Source of the DNA: Devriesea agamarum
GTDB lineage: Bacteria > Actinomycetota > Actinomycetes > Actinomycetales > Dermabacteraceae
DNA: 64,000 nucleotides
Reading direction: 5' to 3'
Assembly: GCF_900070355.1 (NCBI RefSeq)
Contig: NZ_LN849456.1
Location: forward strand, 2,862,238-2,926,237
Every line of letters starts with the position of its first letter. Within the stretch, counting starts at the first letter, position 1. The notes under the pieces are model-generated. The model had not been told where the DNA came from and did no database searches. It saw only the letters and a list, made by a program, of their open reading frames with translations. Positions 10,274 to 18,768 of this stretch are shown one piece after another. A program made the translations under genes and the position numbers.

Positions 10274-10292
10274 TCGTTTGTCATACCCCCTT
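10274..10292 (-). promoter_or_regulatory. 19-bp motif upstream of lexA, shared with 16427-16445
   Basis: Read toward lexA it is AAGGGGGTATGACAAACGA. It matches 18 of 19 bases of a sequence upstream of the minus-strand gene at 16351. Here it is also the left arm of a CATACCC...GGGTATG inverted repeat (10282-10307). The function is unknown; a promoter element or operator is inferred. Confidence 0.4.
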
Positions 10293-10335
10293 GGTGCAGT
10301 GGGTATGTCCAGCGTAGAGGGGTCCGAGCACAAGA

Positions 10336-10351
10336 TCAAACAGATGTTCGA
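10336..10351. promoter_or_regulatory. LexA (SOS) box, distal
   Basis: TCAAACAGATGTTCGA has one mismatch to the symmetric Gram-positive LexA site TCGAAC-N4-GTTCGA. It lies midway between lexA and the divS-like gene. Confidence 0.75.
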
Positions 10352-10386
10352 TCATCTCTTGCTGGAACGGCGGTTTGGATTTATAG

Positions 10387-10402
10387 TCGAACAAACATTC
10401 GA
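10387..10402. promoter_or_regulatory. LexA (SOS) box, middle
   Basis: TCGAACAAACATTCGA has one mismatch to the palindromic LexA consensus. It directly abuts the proximal box, so the centres are 16 bp apart. Confidence 0.8.
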
Positions 10403-10418
10403 TCGAACAGGAGTTCGA
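10403..10418. promoter_or_regulatory. LexA (SOS) box, perfect, overlapping a ribosome binding site
   Basis: TCGAACAGGAGTTCGA is a perfect palindromic LexA box. Its central bases contain the AGGAG Shine-Dalgarno sequence of the gene starting at 10421. Confidence 0.9.
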
Positions 10419-10420
10419 AC

Positions 10421-10861
10421 ATGAGCCCTCTCGCAGTGAGTAATCAGCAGCACGCATGTGGTGTAGGCGCCCTCGCATGCGGCGGTCAGCGGCATCTGTT
10501 CGTGGTGCGTGATGGGTCACAGACGCCTAACGTATCCTCCGCCCGCCCGGCGGTCTCAGCGCGCATGCGGTTGACGACTCGCGGGCGCATTGTGGTGACC
10601 ATGCTGCTTGGGGCGGCAATTGTGAGCATGCTGCTGTCGCTATTCATTGTCGATATCCCTGCGGCTATGGCCGGCGGGCGCCATCCCGACGAGCTGGCAG
10701 TGGTCATGGTTCAGCCGGGGGAGACCTTATGGAATCTCGCAGAGCGTTACGGGGATGACTCCCTGACGGTTCAAGACAATGTGCGACACCTTCGGGAGAT
10801 CAATCACCTTCCAAATGAGCAGGTCTCGGCGGGGACGGCCCTGTACGTGCCTGCGGGTTGA
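10421..10861 (+). CDS. LysM-domain SOS cell-division suppressor (DivS/ChiZ/YneA-like)
   Basis: This 146-residue protein has a cytoplasmic N-terminus, one transmembrane segment at about 57-78, and an external LysM domain (about 94-145) with VQPGETLWNLAERYG and a terminal LYVP. Its position divergent from lexA matches Mycobacterium Rv2719c/ChiZ, Corynebacterium DivS and Bacillus YneA, which block septation during DNA damage. The role here is inferred from position, topology and the three LexA boxes. The start at 10421 has AGGAG seven bases upstream; the upstream open frame back to 10142 runs antisense to lexA and is not coding. Confidence 0.85.
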   Translation: MSPLAVSNQQHACGVGALACGGQRHLFVVRDGSQTPNVSSARPAVSARMRLTTRGRIVVTMLLGAAIVSMLLSLFIVDIPAAMAGGRHPDELAVVMVQPGETLWNLAERYGDDSLTVQDNVRHLREINHLPNEQVSAGTALYVPAG

Positions 10862-10925
10862 TGACTTCAAGGCTCTGATTGCTTAATATCCGGAGGTTGG
10901 GCGGTCGTCTATCTGCTGCGACCGT

Positions 10926-10931
10926 TAAGAT
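10926..10931 (+). promoter_or_regulatory. Leaderless -10 for nrdR
   Basis: TAAGAT is followed by seven bases and then the GTG at 10939, exactly where the conserved HCPFC segment begins. Confidence 0.5.
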
Positions 10932-10938
10932 GCCTGGT

Positions 10939-11433
10939 GTGCACTGTCCTTTCTGCCGACACCCTGATTCCCGGGTGGTTGACTCCCGTACCTCTGATGA
11001 CGGGGTGACCATCCGGCGCCGCCGTCAATGCCCGTCGTGTGGGCGGAGGTTCTCAACCACGGAATCGGCATCGCTGGTTGTCAATAAGAGATCTGGGGTT
11101 AGTGAACCCTTTAGCCGGGCAAAGGTCATTTCTGGCGTGCGCAAGGCCTGCCAGGGGCGGCCAGTGACCGAGGATGAGCTCGCTGTCCTCGCGCAAAAAG
11201 TTGAAGAGTCGGTCCGAGCAAGCGGACAGGCGGAGATCGACTCCATGGGGGTTGGTTTGGCGATTCTTGAGCCGCTCAAAGAACTCGACCTCGTGGCCTA
11301 TCTGAGGTTTGCCTCGGTCTATCAGAGCTTTGAATCGCTGGAGGATTTCGACGCCGCCATCGCCGCTTTGCGTGGAGAACACCGGGGATCACCCCCAAAT
11401 TCTCAGGATGGTCGAGACACCTCAGAAATCTAG
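10939..11433 (+). CDS. nrdR: Transcriptional repressor NrdR
   Basis: NrdR is a zinc-ribbon and ATP-cone repressor that senses nucleotides and controls ribonucleotide reductase genes. The zinc ribbon cysteines are C3, C6, C31 and C34 (HCPFC and CPSC). The ATP-cone follows from about residue 46. With the GTG at 10939 it is 164 residues and starts as (M)[11 protein letters not shown], the usual family start; ATG 10930 is the alternative. The C-terminal tail after RGEH is not conserved. No ribonucleotide reductase gene lies in the window. A strong terminator follows. Confidence 0.95.
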   Translation: MHCPFCRHPDSRVVDSRTSDDGVTIRRRRQCPSCGRRFSTTESASLVVNKRSGVSEPFSRAKVISGVRKACQGRPVTEDELAVLAQKVEESVRASGQAEIDSMGVGLAILEPLKELDLVAYLRFASVYQSFESLEDFDAAIAALRGEHRGSPPNSQDGRDTSEI

Positions 11434-11465
11434 GTATCATATGGTCGTGCGGTTCTGCCGCGCAG

Positions 11466-11508
11466 AGCCGGTGGTCATGGAGGGGAAGCCAAGACCACCG
11501 GCTTTTTC
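11466..11508 (+). terminator. Rho-independent terminator after nrdR
   Basis: A perfect 11-bp stem (AGCCGGTGGTC with its complement) and a 16-base loop are followed by TTTTT. It separates nrdR from the convergent HelD-type gene. Confidence 0.9.
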
Positions 11509-11541
11509 ATGCTTTAACACCTAGATTGGTCTGCCGCTCCC

Positions 11542-13869
11542 TCATTGCTGAGGCTTGTGCGTGGCACAGATTCCGGCCGGAAGGTCTTCGCTGTGCACGA
11601 TGTCCAGCCTGCGAGTGGACCGGGTCATCGCCACGTAAAGATCATTTGCACCCCGTCGATGAGCACGAAGAATCTGCGCCGGTTCCACGATGATGACATC
11701 GTCAAACTCAAGCCCCTTAGCCTGCTCAGCCGTCATCACAGCGACGATGTCGTCAATGCCCCCGCTACCGAGCCCAATGCGATCACCCAGCAGCGCCCGC
11801 GACGTGCCCTGCTCCTGACTCCCACGACAGGGATCGTGCAGTAACACGGATGTGAGCGTCGCCTGAAGAGACTGCGCAGTCTGTGACGGGCAGATCACCG
11901 CCACCCGGCCCTGGTCAGCACGGAGATGACCCATGATGAGGCGTGCGCACAAACTCGATATCGCCTCAGGCTCCACCCGGTGAGTAGCGACATCGTGATC
12001 ACCGTTGCGCACCGACTGTACCTGTGTGACGTGCAAGCCTGCCTGCCGGGCCGTCTCCACTGCACGATCCATAATGCGCCGCGGGGTACGGTAATTCACG
12101 GTAAGTTCGGTGAGCTGATACCTGTCGCCCACAAAAGGAGACAGTGCAGCACCCCAGCGGTCAGCACCGGCAGCGGATGAGGTCTGGGCAATATCGCCAA
12201 CCACGGTGAAGGACTTGGTGGGACACCGGCGCATAAGAACCCGCCAGGCCATAGCCGACAGTTCCTGCGCTTCGTCGGCAACAACGTGTCCGAACGTCCA
12301 CTGTCGATCCTCCAGGGCACGCTCGGCGATGCTGCGCAGACCGGTACGAACCTCCATGCGATCAGCGAGGTCTTCCGCCCGAACCAACCCGTCAGTGTCG
12401 ATGTTCGCCAACACTCCACGGGCATAATCCAGATTTTGTTCCCGCTGTGCGTGGGCGCGGGCATTGAGAACGCGCTCCACTTCGTCGTCCTCACCCAAAA
12501 TCTCGGCCGCCTCATCCAAAAGCGGAACGTCATCGACGGTCCACGGGGAGCCTTTCGGACGGGCCAGTAGATCAACCTGACCGGGTGTTAAGGATGGATC
12601 TGCCGCGTGCAGTCGCTCCGGATGAGCGAAAAGAATATTTAAGAAGGACTGTGGCGTGTAGGGAAGCCAGCATAAATTGAGCAGCTTCCTGATACCGGGG
12701 TGGCGCCGAAGATCATCCAGCCGTTCGCTGCTTTCCTCAGGGGTGACGACCAAGCCTCGGGTAGCCAAAGCGCGCTCATACCGAACCAGAATCCGGTCTA
12801 AGGCGCTGCGCACGAACACGGAACGAGCTTGGTTATGGGGTTTCCGGGTGGCGCGGGCATCTTTGCGCGCCGCAGCGAGATCGCTTACACGGACAACGAA
12901 TTCGACCCCGTCCAGGCGTACCTTTTGGTCGCGCTGGGGAATCCTCTGACGGTCTTTTACAGCGCGGGCTAGCAGTGTCGCCATTCTCGTATCGCCCTTG
13001 AGACGGGCAGTGTCGGGTGCATCGCGAAGCTCGGTGCTCACGCCGGGGAAAAGCTCACCCGGGGTGAGCATCAGAACCCCTGATTCGCCCAGGGAAGGTA
13101 GTACGCGTTCGATATACCGCAGGAAACCGCGAGTGGGAGCGACCACCAGCACCCCGGAATGCTCGAGTTTGCGGCGGTGGGTGTACAGCAGATAGGCGGC
13201 GCGGTGCAGTGCGACCGCGGTTTTACCCGTTCCGGGCCCGCCCTGGACAATGAGCACACCGCGAGTCTTCGCCCGGATGATGCGATCCTGCTCGGCCTGG
13301 ATGGTCGCGACGATTTCTCCCATGCGGCCGGTGCGTTGAGCCCGCAGGGAAGCGAGCAAAGCTCCTTCTCCCTGAAGCACATGGGACCCGGCATCGGCGT
13401 CCTCGAGCAGGCGGGAATCCAGCACGTCGTCCTCGAGGCCGACGACGGTGCGGCCCCGGGTCACTAGATGCCGGCGCAAGCGCACTCCCTGACGTGCCGC
13501 GGGGGTGGCCTGGTAGAACGCTGCTGCCGCGGGGGCTCGCCAGTCAACGAGTAGCTGGTGACGGTCTGGAGTGAATAGGCCAATGCGACCGATATAGTGC
13601 GTCACTTGGTCGTCGCCGTCGAGGCGGCCAAAGACGACGTTGTTACTGACCGAGTCGAGTAGTGCCAGGCGGTCCTGGTACATCGCGGCGAAGGCGTCGC
13701 GTTCTGACCGGTTTTGATGGGTGGAGGCGTGCTGAGAACGCTGAACCTTGCTGAGCTGACCGCCGATCTGCGTGCGGATCTGGTCGAGCCGCTGGTACAG
13801 GCGGTCGACATATTGTTGCTCGGCGGCGATTTCTTCCTGGGGATCGGGTCCCTGCGCGGGCTGAGTCAC
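11542..13869 (-). CDS. HelD/HelR-type UvrD-family helicase
   Basis: A superfamily 1 ATPase related to HelD, which removes and recycles RNA polymerase and in some actinobacteria (HelR) gives rifampicin tolerance. An N-terminal coiled coil (EEIAAEQQYVDRLYQRLDQIR) is typical. It is followed by the Walker A GGPGTGKTA, the VVADEAQEL box, VNYRTPRR, AKGLEFDDVIIV and the C-terminal LYVAMTRSTRRL. The GTG at 13869 (775 residues) was chosen because AGGA lies just upstream and the conserved sequence begins there. The frame extends to 14160, but that part is antisense to the next promoter region and has no homology-like pattern. The RNAP role is inferred from the family. Confidence 0.88.
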   Translation of the reverse strand: MTQPAQGPDPQEEIAAEQQYVDRLYQRLDQIRTQIGGQLSKVQRSQHASTHQNRSERDAFAAMYQDRLALLDSVSNNVVFGRLDGDDQVTHYIGRIGLFTPDRHQLLVDWRAPAAAAFYQATPAARQGVRLRRHLVTRGRTVVGLEDDVLDSRLLEDADAGSHVLQGEGALLASLRAQRTGRMGEIVATIQAEQDRIIRAKTRGVLIVQGGPGTGKTAVALHRAAYLLYTHRRKLEHSGVLVVAPTRGFLRYIERVLPSLGESGVLMLTPGELFPGVSTELRDAPDTARLKGDTRMATLLARAVKDRQRIPQRDQKVRLDGVEFVVRVSDLAAARKDARATRKPHNQARSVFVRSALDRILVRYERALATRGLVVTPEESSERLDDLRRHPGIRKLLNLCWLPYTPQSFLNILFAHPERLHAADPSLTPGQVDLLARPKGSPWTVDDVPLLDEAAEILGEDDEVERVLNARAHAQREQNLDYARGVLANIDTDGLVRAEDLADRMEVRTGLRSIAERALEDRQWTFGHVVADEAQELSAMAWRVLMRRCPTKSFTVVGDIAQTSSAAGADRWGAALSPFVGDRYQLTELTVNYRTPRRIMDRAVETARQAGLHVTQVQSVRNGDHDVATHRVEPEAISSLCARLIMGHLRADQGRVAVICPSQTAQSLQATLTSVLLHDPCRGSQEQGTSRALLGDRIGLGSGGIDDIVAVMTAEQAKGLEFDDVIIVEPAQILRAHRRGANDLYVAMTRSTRRLDIVHSEDLPAGICATHKPQQ

Positions 13870-14099
13870 TGCTGTTCCTGCCCCTGGTCGTCGGTGGTAG
13901 CTGCGCTCTGGGTGTCGCCGGGTGATGTTTGTGTCGCATCCACTTGGCGGCAAGGCGCAGTGTTCCATTATGGTGGAACGCGCTCGGGGTCGAAAGCTCA
14001 GACGACATGATCTGCTTATGCCGTGGACATCTGAATGACGACAAGGCCCCGATCCGGCGGATGCACAGTGGAATACGAGACGACGGGGAGGCGAAACTG

Positions 14100-15032
14100 A
14101 TGCGCGACCCGCGAGAGCTGTACACATTTGCATCTGACGAGGTCGTGGCTGCGGTGCCACGGGGTGGGCTGGTGCTGGTTCATGCGCTGCCTGGGTTTAT
14201 TGATGCGGGTAATGCCTGCCGGATTGCATCGACCTATTTGAAGGACACGTTGCGCACGGTTCGGCTGCTCACATTTGAGACCGACGAAATTCTGGATTAT
14301 CGCGGCTCGCGACCGCAGACCATCTTTACCGGTCGTGCTTTTGGTCCGCTTGAGATTCCTGAGATTGCCCTGTACCTCATGTATGACGAGGCAGACCGGC
14401 CGTTTTTGTTTCTCGACGGTCCGGAACCTGATTTGCAGTGGCGGCGCATGTCGCGGGCACTAATCGACATCGTGGAGTATTTCGAGGTCGATCTGACGGT
14501 GAGTATGCACGCGATTCCGATGGCGGTTCCGCATACCCGTCCGATTGGATTGGTTGCCCATGCGACGGATGAGGGCCTGCTGGGTGAGGTTGACCGGGAT
14601 ACAGAAGCCACAGCTGAATTTGTGGTACCTGCAGGTTTTTACGCCATGCTCGAGACGATGCTGGGGGCGGAAGGGCACGATGCGTTGGGGTATGCCGCAC
14701 AAATTCCCCATTATTTGACTCGCTCGGACTTCCCCGCGGGTGCGCTTGCGCTTTTGCGGCGGGTTTCGGAGGCTGCTCGGTTGGATATTCCGCTGGTGAA
14801 TCTCGGCGATATGGCTGAAGCCGCGGCGAAAACGCTTGAGGGCACGGTTAAGGACAACGATGAAATGCTCCGCATGGTTGCGGAGCTCGAGGAACAGTAC
14901 GATTCGCTGCAGGATGCGGACGGGTCATCGCTGTTAGCCACCACGGTTGATATGCCGACCGCGGCTGAAATCGGGGATCATTTTGAGCGGTTCTTGGCGA
15001 CCCAGGAACCACCGGCATCTGATGACCGGTGA
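14100..15032 (+). CDS. PAC2 family protein
   Basis: A 310-residue protein with the PAC2 (proteasome assembly chaperone 2-like) fold, widespread in actinobacteria and of unknown role. It shows LVHALPGFIDAGNA near the N-terminus, the central FLDGPEPDLQWRRM and VSMHAIPMAVPHTRP segments, and a C-terminal helical EELEEQYDSL region. The ATG at 14100 has a strong GGGGAGG upstream. It is divergent from the HelD-type gene, and the spacer of about 230 bases must contain both promoters. Confidence 0.85.
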   Translation: MRDPRELYTFASDEVVAAVPRGGLVLVHALPGFIDAGNACRIASTYLKDTLRTVRLLTFETDEILDYRGSRPQTIFTGRAFGPLEIPEIALYLMYDEADRPFLFLDGPEPDLQWRRMSRALIDIVEYFEVDLTVSMHAIPMAVPHTRPIGLVAHATDEGLLGEVDRDTEATAEFVVPAGFYAMLETMLGAEGHDALGYAAQIPHYLTRSDFPAGALALLRRVSEAARLDIPLVNLGDMAEAAAKTLEGTVKDNDEMLRMVAELEEQYDSLQDADGSSLLATTVDMPTAAEIGDHFERFLATQEPPASDDR

Positions 15033-15239
15033 GTCCGATACGGCCCTGTTTCCCGAGCTTACGGATTTATTCCCACAAGATTTTGTTATGTGTTCGTAAC
15101 CTCACTTTGGGCTGTGGCGGTCTGTTGAGCTGTATCCCGTGACATGATGGACGGGCTGCAGTGGCGTGATCTAGATGACTCGAAATCCCGTCGACGCGGT
15201 CGGCCCCGACGGCAACCGCTGATGTAGCAAGCATTTCAA

Positions 15240-15256
15240 GGTAGCTTCGAGCTACC
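15240..15256 (+). promoter_or_regulatory. Hairpin in the cold-shock gene leader
   Basis: GGTAGCT-TCG-AGCTACC is a perfect 7-bp stem with a 3-base loop, ending just before the GGGAG ribosome binding site of the csp gene. A structured leader that responds to temperature is plausible but unproven. Confidence 0.45.
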
Positions 15257-15273
15257 AAATTTAGGGAGTACAG

Positions 15274-15480
15274 ATGGCGCAGGGCGCGGTCAAATGGTTC
15301 AACGCTGAAAAGGGCTTCGGCTTTATCGAGGTCGACGGCGGAGGCGCCGATATCTTCGTTCACCACAGTCAGATTGAGATGGACGGCTACCGTGCCCTCA
15401 ACGAGGGACAGCGTGTGGAGTTCGAGGTCATCCAGGGGACGAAGGGTCCGCAGGCTGAGAAGGTGCGGCCCCTGTCGTGA
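15274..15480 (+). CDS. Cold-shock protein (CspA family)
   Basis: A 68-residue single OB-fold RNA chaperone. RNP1 (KGFGFIEV) and RNP2 (DIFVHHSQI) are intact, and the protein ends with the actinobacterial-type [10 protein letters not shown]. The start follows GGGAG. The upstream spacer of about 240 bases holds a hairpin near the start. Its last 53 bases overlap the 3' end of the convergent gene on the other strand. Confidence 0.95.
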   Translation: MAQGAVKWFNAEKGFGFIEVDGGGADIFVHHSQIEMDGYRALNEGQRVEFEVIQGTKGPQAEKVRPLS

Positions 15481-16351
15481 TGACATCGGTGATGGTGCCG
15501 CTTTGCGCGATCCGGTGAAGATCGGTATCAGAGACTAAGCGCACTGTCACTGCATCCCGCCTGAGCTCACGGTCTAAGGCCGTGGGGATAGGCTGTGAAC
15601 CGGCGAGTACGAGGTAATTCCCGTACCGCCGGTTCTTTAGTTGTCCGGGTTCTGCCACCACATTGACGTGGGGAAACACAGCGCTGGCCGTAGCCACTTC
15701 GTCAGCCAATAGACCGAATCCTGGCCGGTCAGCGCAGTTGGCAATGTACAAGCCACCGGGCGCGAGTATCCGGGAAATATGCCGGGTGAACCCGAGGTCG
15801 CGCACGCTGCGTGGGGTGGTGTCCCCGGAGAAAACGTCGCGGGTCACAATGTCGAATTTGTTATCAGACCACTGCTGGACGGCTCGAACCGCGTCGTCTT
15901 CTCGGATGCGAAGGCGGGGGGAGCGAGGCAGATCGAACCAGGTCCTCGCGTTGCGCACTAGAGCGCCATCAATTTCCACCACTGTCTGCTGTGCGGTGGG
16001 GTGAGTGGCAGCAAGGGCACGGGGTAGGGAACAGCCCCCGCCCCCCAGATGTGCGATCCGTGGACCGCTGGCATGCGAACGCTCATGCGCGGTCTCACGG
16101 TCTCGAAGAACGCAGGAAATCACGGTGTGCATCCAGCGCTGATACTCGAAAATCAGGACTGACGGTTCGGGGTGATGCTGTGAGCTGGGGACTCCATTGA
16201 CGTAGAGAACTACCGATCCGTCGTTTTCCCTGGCGAGTCGGGCGATGCCGGTGTCAATGGGGACATCCTGATCAAAGGGTGGCTGGGGTGCGTTGTCCCG
16301 CTTGCGGGAACGCGAGGCGGAGAGTGGTGCAGGGCGGCGGCGAGGGCTCAT
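15428..16351 (-). CDS. Spermidine-synthase-like SAM-dependent methyltransferase
   Basis: A 307-residue protein with the spermidine/polyamine synthase-type Rossmann fold. [15 protein letters not shown] is the SAM-binding glycine loop (about 98-112), VVEID the following acidic strand, and [15 protein letters not shown] and [12 protein letters not shown] follow. This group is common in actinobacteria and its substrate is unknown. True polyamine synthesis is not implied because no partner genes are nearby. The N-terminal 30 residues are basic and disordered. The ATG fits a leaderless promoter at 16358. The last 17 codons overlap the cold-shock gene on the opposite strand. Confidence 0.82.
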   Translation of the reverse strand: MSPRRRPAPLSASRSRKRDNAPQPPFDQDVPIDTGIARLARENDGSVVLYVNGVPSSQHHPEPSVLIFEYQRWMHTVISCVLRDRETAHERSHASGPRIAHLGGGGCSLPRALAATHPTAQQTVVEIDGALVRNARTWFDLPRSPRLRIREDDAVRAVQQWSDNKFDIVTRDVFSGDTTPRSVRDLGFTRHISRILAPGGLYIANCADRPGFGLLADEVATASAVFPHVNVVAEPGQLKNRRYGNYLVLAGSQPIPTALDRELRRDAVTVRLVSDTDLHRIAQSGTITDVITTGAAPSQPADPSSPG

Positions 16352-16357
16352 GGCGCC

Positions 16358-16363
16358 ACAGTA
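16358..16363 (-). promoter_or_regulatory. Leaderless -10 for the spermidine-synthase-like gene
   Basis: TACTGT on the minus strand is followed by six bases and then the ATG at 16351. Confidence 0.4.
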
Positions 16364-16426
16364 TCGGTGATCTGCTCATATCGCTGTGAAGCCGTCGAGC
16401 AACAGGTGGTGCCGAGGGGTCGAACT

Positions 16427-16445
16427 TCGTATGTCATACCCCCTT
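16427..16445 (-). promoter_or_regulatory. Second copy of the 19-bp motif shared with lexA
   Basis: Read toward the gene it is AAGGGGGTATGACATACGA, differing at one base from the copy at 10274-10292. Both copies lie roughly 60-95 bases upstream of a minus-strand start and have the same orientation. Confidence 0.4.
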
Positions 16446-16589
16446 CTTAGCGTTGTGGATGTGGATAGATCGGGCCGCGGTGCGGTGGTCAAGCTCGGAT
16501 CCCGGGGTGTCGGTTGGTGAGGTCTCACCGGCAGCGTGAGGGGTGAGAAACCGTGGCGTGGCGTGGATAGATGACAAGAGGTGATTCTC

Positions 16590-17183
16590 GTGGGCAAGGC
16601 AACGCTGATGAATCGGGCCAGGCCATCGGTCGGGCGGGGGTGGCACTCAGCGCAGGCTGTGGCAGGGCGGTCGCTGCGGGATCAGCGACGCAAGGATGAC
16701 GCAGATCTCGATGAGCTAGAACGTATCCGTAAGGTTCTGCTCGCGGTGGAACCGGAAATCGCCAGTGGGCACGATGCGGTGATGGTGGGCGATGCCGGAG
16801 CTGCGGTTCCAGGAGTGGCGGTGGGATGCCCTGAACGCGCGGGTGAACGCGATGCCCAGAGGGCTCGTTTCGAGGCTGTTCACCGGGTGGCCTTACGCAG
16901 TGCGGGGGTCATTGTGAATCGGCGCAACCGGCAGAGGAAACGTCGGCTTCCGCTAAATGCGTGGGTGGCCTTGGCTGCATGTGGTGATGACTGGGCTGCG
17001 TGGAGTGAAAGGTTTGCGGGAATGGTCGCTGAACGGGAGCGTCTGCGGGGGCGAGAGGATCTGGCTCCAGCCCCGGGGATTGTAGAGGAGCATCTCTCAT
17101 TGACATCAAGTTTTTTGATGGCGGTGACTGAGCATGTGGTGAAAGATCAAGCGGGTCTTGCCGCGATTGCGTCGGCGGCGTGA
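16590..17183 (+). CDS. SAV_6107-type HEPN domain protein
   Basis: A 197-residue helical protein. The segment around ARFEAVHRVALRSAGVIV, the basic stretch RRNRQRKRRLPLNAWVALA and the following DDWAAWSERFAGMVAERERL fit the SAV_6107 HEPN family, which often sits beside dinB in actinobacteria. HEPN domains are frequently RNases or nucleotide-binding, but no RxxxxH active site is clear here, so no function is assigned. The GTG at 16590 is preferred because AAGAGGTGA lies five bases upstream; GTG 16581 is the alternative. The N-terminal 50 residues are low-complexity. Confidence 0.65.
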   Translation: MGKATLMNRARPSVGRGWHSAQAVAGRSLRDQRRKDDADLDELERIRKVLLAVEPEIASGHDAVMVGDAGAAVPGVAVGCPERAGERDAQRARFEAVHRVALRSAGVIVNRRNRQRKRRLPLNAWVALAACGDDWAAWSERFAGMVAERERLRGREDLAPAPGIVEEHLSLTSSFLMAVTEHVVKDQAGLAAIASAA

Positions 17184-17404
17184 AGTGTTGCTGCTCAATC
17201 ATGGATAAGGCAAGGCAGGGCGGCTCCCGTGAGGTCAAGAGGCGGGCGCAAAGCAGAGCAGATAGCGCCCGATGTGAACAGACGGCGCCTTTGCGCAGGA
17301 GCGAAGCCGACCAATCGTGAGGGATATTGGTAGGGATATGGTGTGGTGCGGGCGGTGCAACAGCCCAAGACAACAGGTGATACGGCCACGGTAAGGGGGC
17401 GCAA

Positions 17405-18625
17405 GTGGGGACTGAGGACGTGGGCGCTATCCTCCACGTCGACATGGACTCCTTTTTCGCTTCGGTCGAAATTCGCGACGATCCCGCGTTGAGGGGGCGG
17501 CCGGTCGTCGTCGGAGGTGTTGGGCCGAGAGCGGTGGTGGCGGCGGCGAGTTATCCCGCTCGTCGCTATGGGGTGCGTTCCGCAATGCCGATGGGGAAAG
17601 CTAGGCGGCTTTGCCCGGACTTAGTGATCGTTCCCCCTCGGATCGCCCACTACCGGGAAGTGTCGCGCGAGGTCATGGCAATCCTGCACGGTATCAGTGC
17701 CCAGGTGCAGCAGATAAGCATTGACGAAGCATTCCTCGACGTCTCCGGGGCAATCCGCCATTTCGGGGCCCCGCCGGACATCGCGACCTTGATCCGCACA
17801 CGGATTCGTACGGAACTGGGGCTGCCGTGCAGCGTCGGAGTGGCCGCATCCAAATCAGTGGCCAAAATTGCCTCCGCACGTGCAAAACCAGATGGGATGC
17901 TGGTCGTGCCCACGGCACACACCCCTGGTTTCCTCGCGCCTCTCCCGGTCGAGGCCTTATCAGGGATCGGCTCGGTCGCCGCAGCCAAACTGCATAACCT
18001 CGGGGTGCGGACAGTCGGGGATCTTCGTGCAGTCCCCCAAGGAACAATGCAGCGAGTTTTCGGAGCGCACGCCGCATATATTTCTCGCGTCGCTCAAGGG
18101 CAGGACGATACCCCGGTCACTGCGGAACGGGTCGAAAAAAGCGTGGGCACCGAACATACCTACGACACGGACCTCACTGACCCCGTAGTCATCCGCCGGG
18201 AACTCACGCGGATGGCGGACGACGTCGCGTCCTCATTGCGCCGGCACCGGCAGTGCGCCCGGACTGTGAGCATTAAGGTCCGGTTCGGTGACGGGCACAC
18301 CGTGACCCGGTCGTCGACTCTTCCGGAGTGGACCACCAGCGGTGAACGAGTGCGGCAAGCTGCGACCTCGCTATGGGACCGATTGGGGGCAGACGGGTAC
18401 CGGGTTCGGCTACTTGGCGTGCGCACAGAACACCTGCGCACAACCGAGGGGTTGTCCCTGCAGGAGGAGCTTGGAACGCGCCCGGGATGGTCAGATCTTG
18501 AGTCCGCGATGGATCGAGCTCGTAACAAATATGGTTCGGCAGTGCTATCGCGAGGGTCCACCATGGCCCCACCTCAACCGGTGAAAACGCATGACGATGC
18601 GCATGACGAGCAGGTTAACCGCTAG
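17405..18625 (+). CDS. dinB: DNA polymerase IV (Y family)
   Basis: A 406-residue translesion polymerase. The catalytic acidic residues are in HVDMDSFFASVE (D13, D15) and SIDEAFLD (D107, E108). Thumb HhH motifs (ALSGIGSVAAAKL, VRTVGDL) and the little-finger domain follow. The GTG start has AGGGGG about six bases upstream. No LexA box was seen in the 221-base upstream spacer, so SOS control is not evident. The gene sits after the HEPN gene, a common pairing. Confidence 0.93.
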   Translation: MGTEDVGAILHVDMDSFFASVEIRDDPALRGRPVVVGGVGPRAVVAAASYPARRYGVRSAMPMGKARRLCPDLVIVPPRIAHYREVSREVMAILHGISAQVQQISIDEAFLDVSGAIRHFGAPPDIATLIRTRIRTELGLPCSVGVAASKSVAKIASARAKPDGMLVVPTAHTPGFLAPLPVEALSGIGSVAAAKLHNLGVRTVGDLRAVPQGTMQRVFGAHAAYISRVAQGQDDTPVTAERVEKSVGTEHTYDTDLTDPVVIRRELTRMADDVASSLRRHRQCARTVSIKVRFGDGHTVTRSSTLPEWTTSGERVRQAATSLWDRLGADGYRVRLLGVRTEHLRTTEGLSLQEELGTRPGWSDLESAMDRARNKYGSAVLSRGSTMAPPQPVKTHDDAHDEQVNR

Positions 18626-18768
18626 CTAGCGACCGCTGACCTGACGGCATTGGGCGGTACGTGACCAAGGTGTCATCCCTGTGAATGACATCCCCTGTTT
18701 TGGGTTCTATGCTGGAGGAACACTAACGTGGTCGACAAGTAGGCGGGCGAGAAACCGAGGAGGTCGAG

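Noticed and set aside
10142-10420. Longer N-terminus of the divS-like protein
   Set aside because: It would run antisense through lexA and its promoter. AGGAG and the topology support ATG 10421.
13870-14160. Extra 97 N-terminal residues of the HelD-type protein
   Set aside because: Conserved HelD sequence and a good ribosome binding site begin at GTG 13869. The extension is antisense to the start of the PAC2 gene and looks like chance sequence.
17184-17404. LexA box upstream of dinB
   Set aside because: No TCGAAC-N4-GTTCGA-like sequence is present in this spacer, so SOS control of dinB is not claimed.
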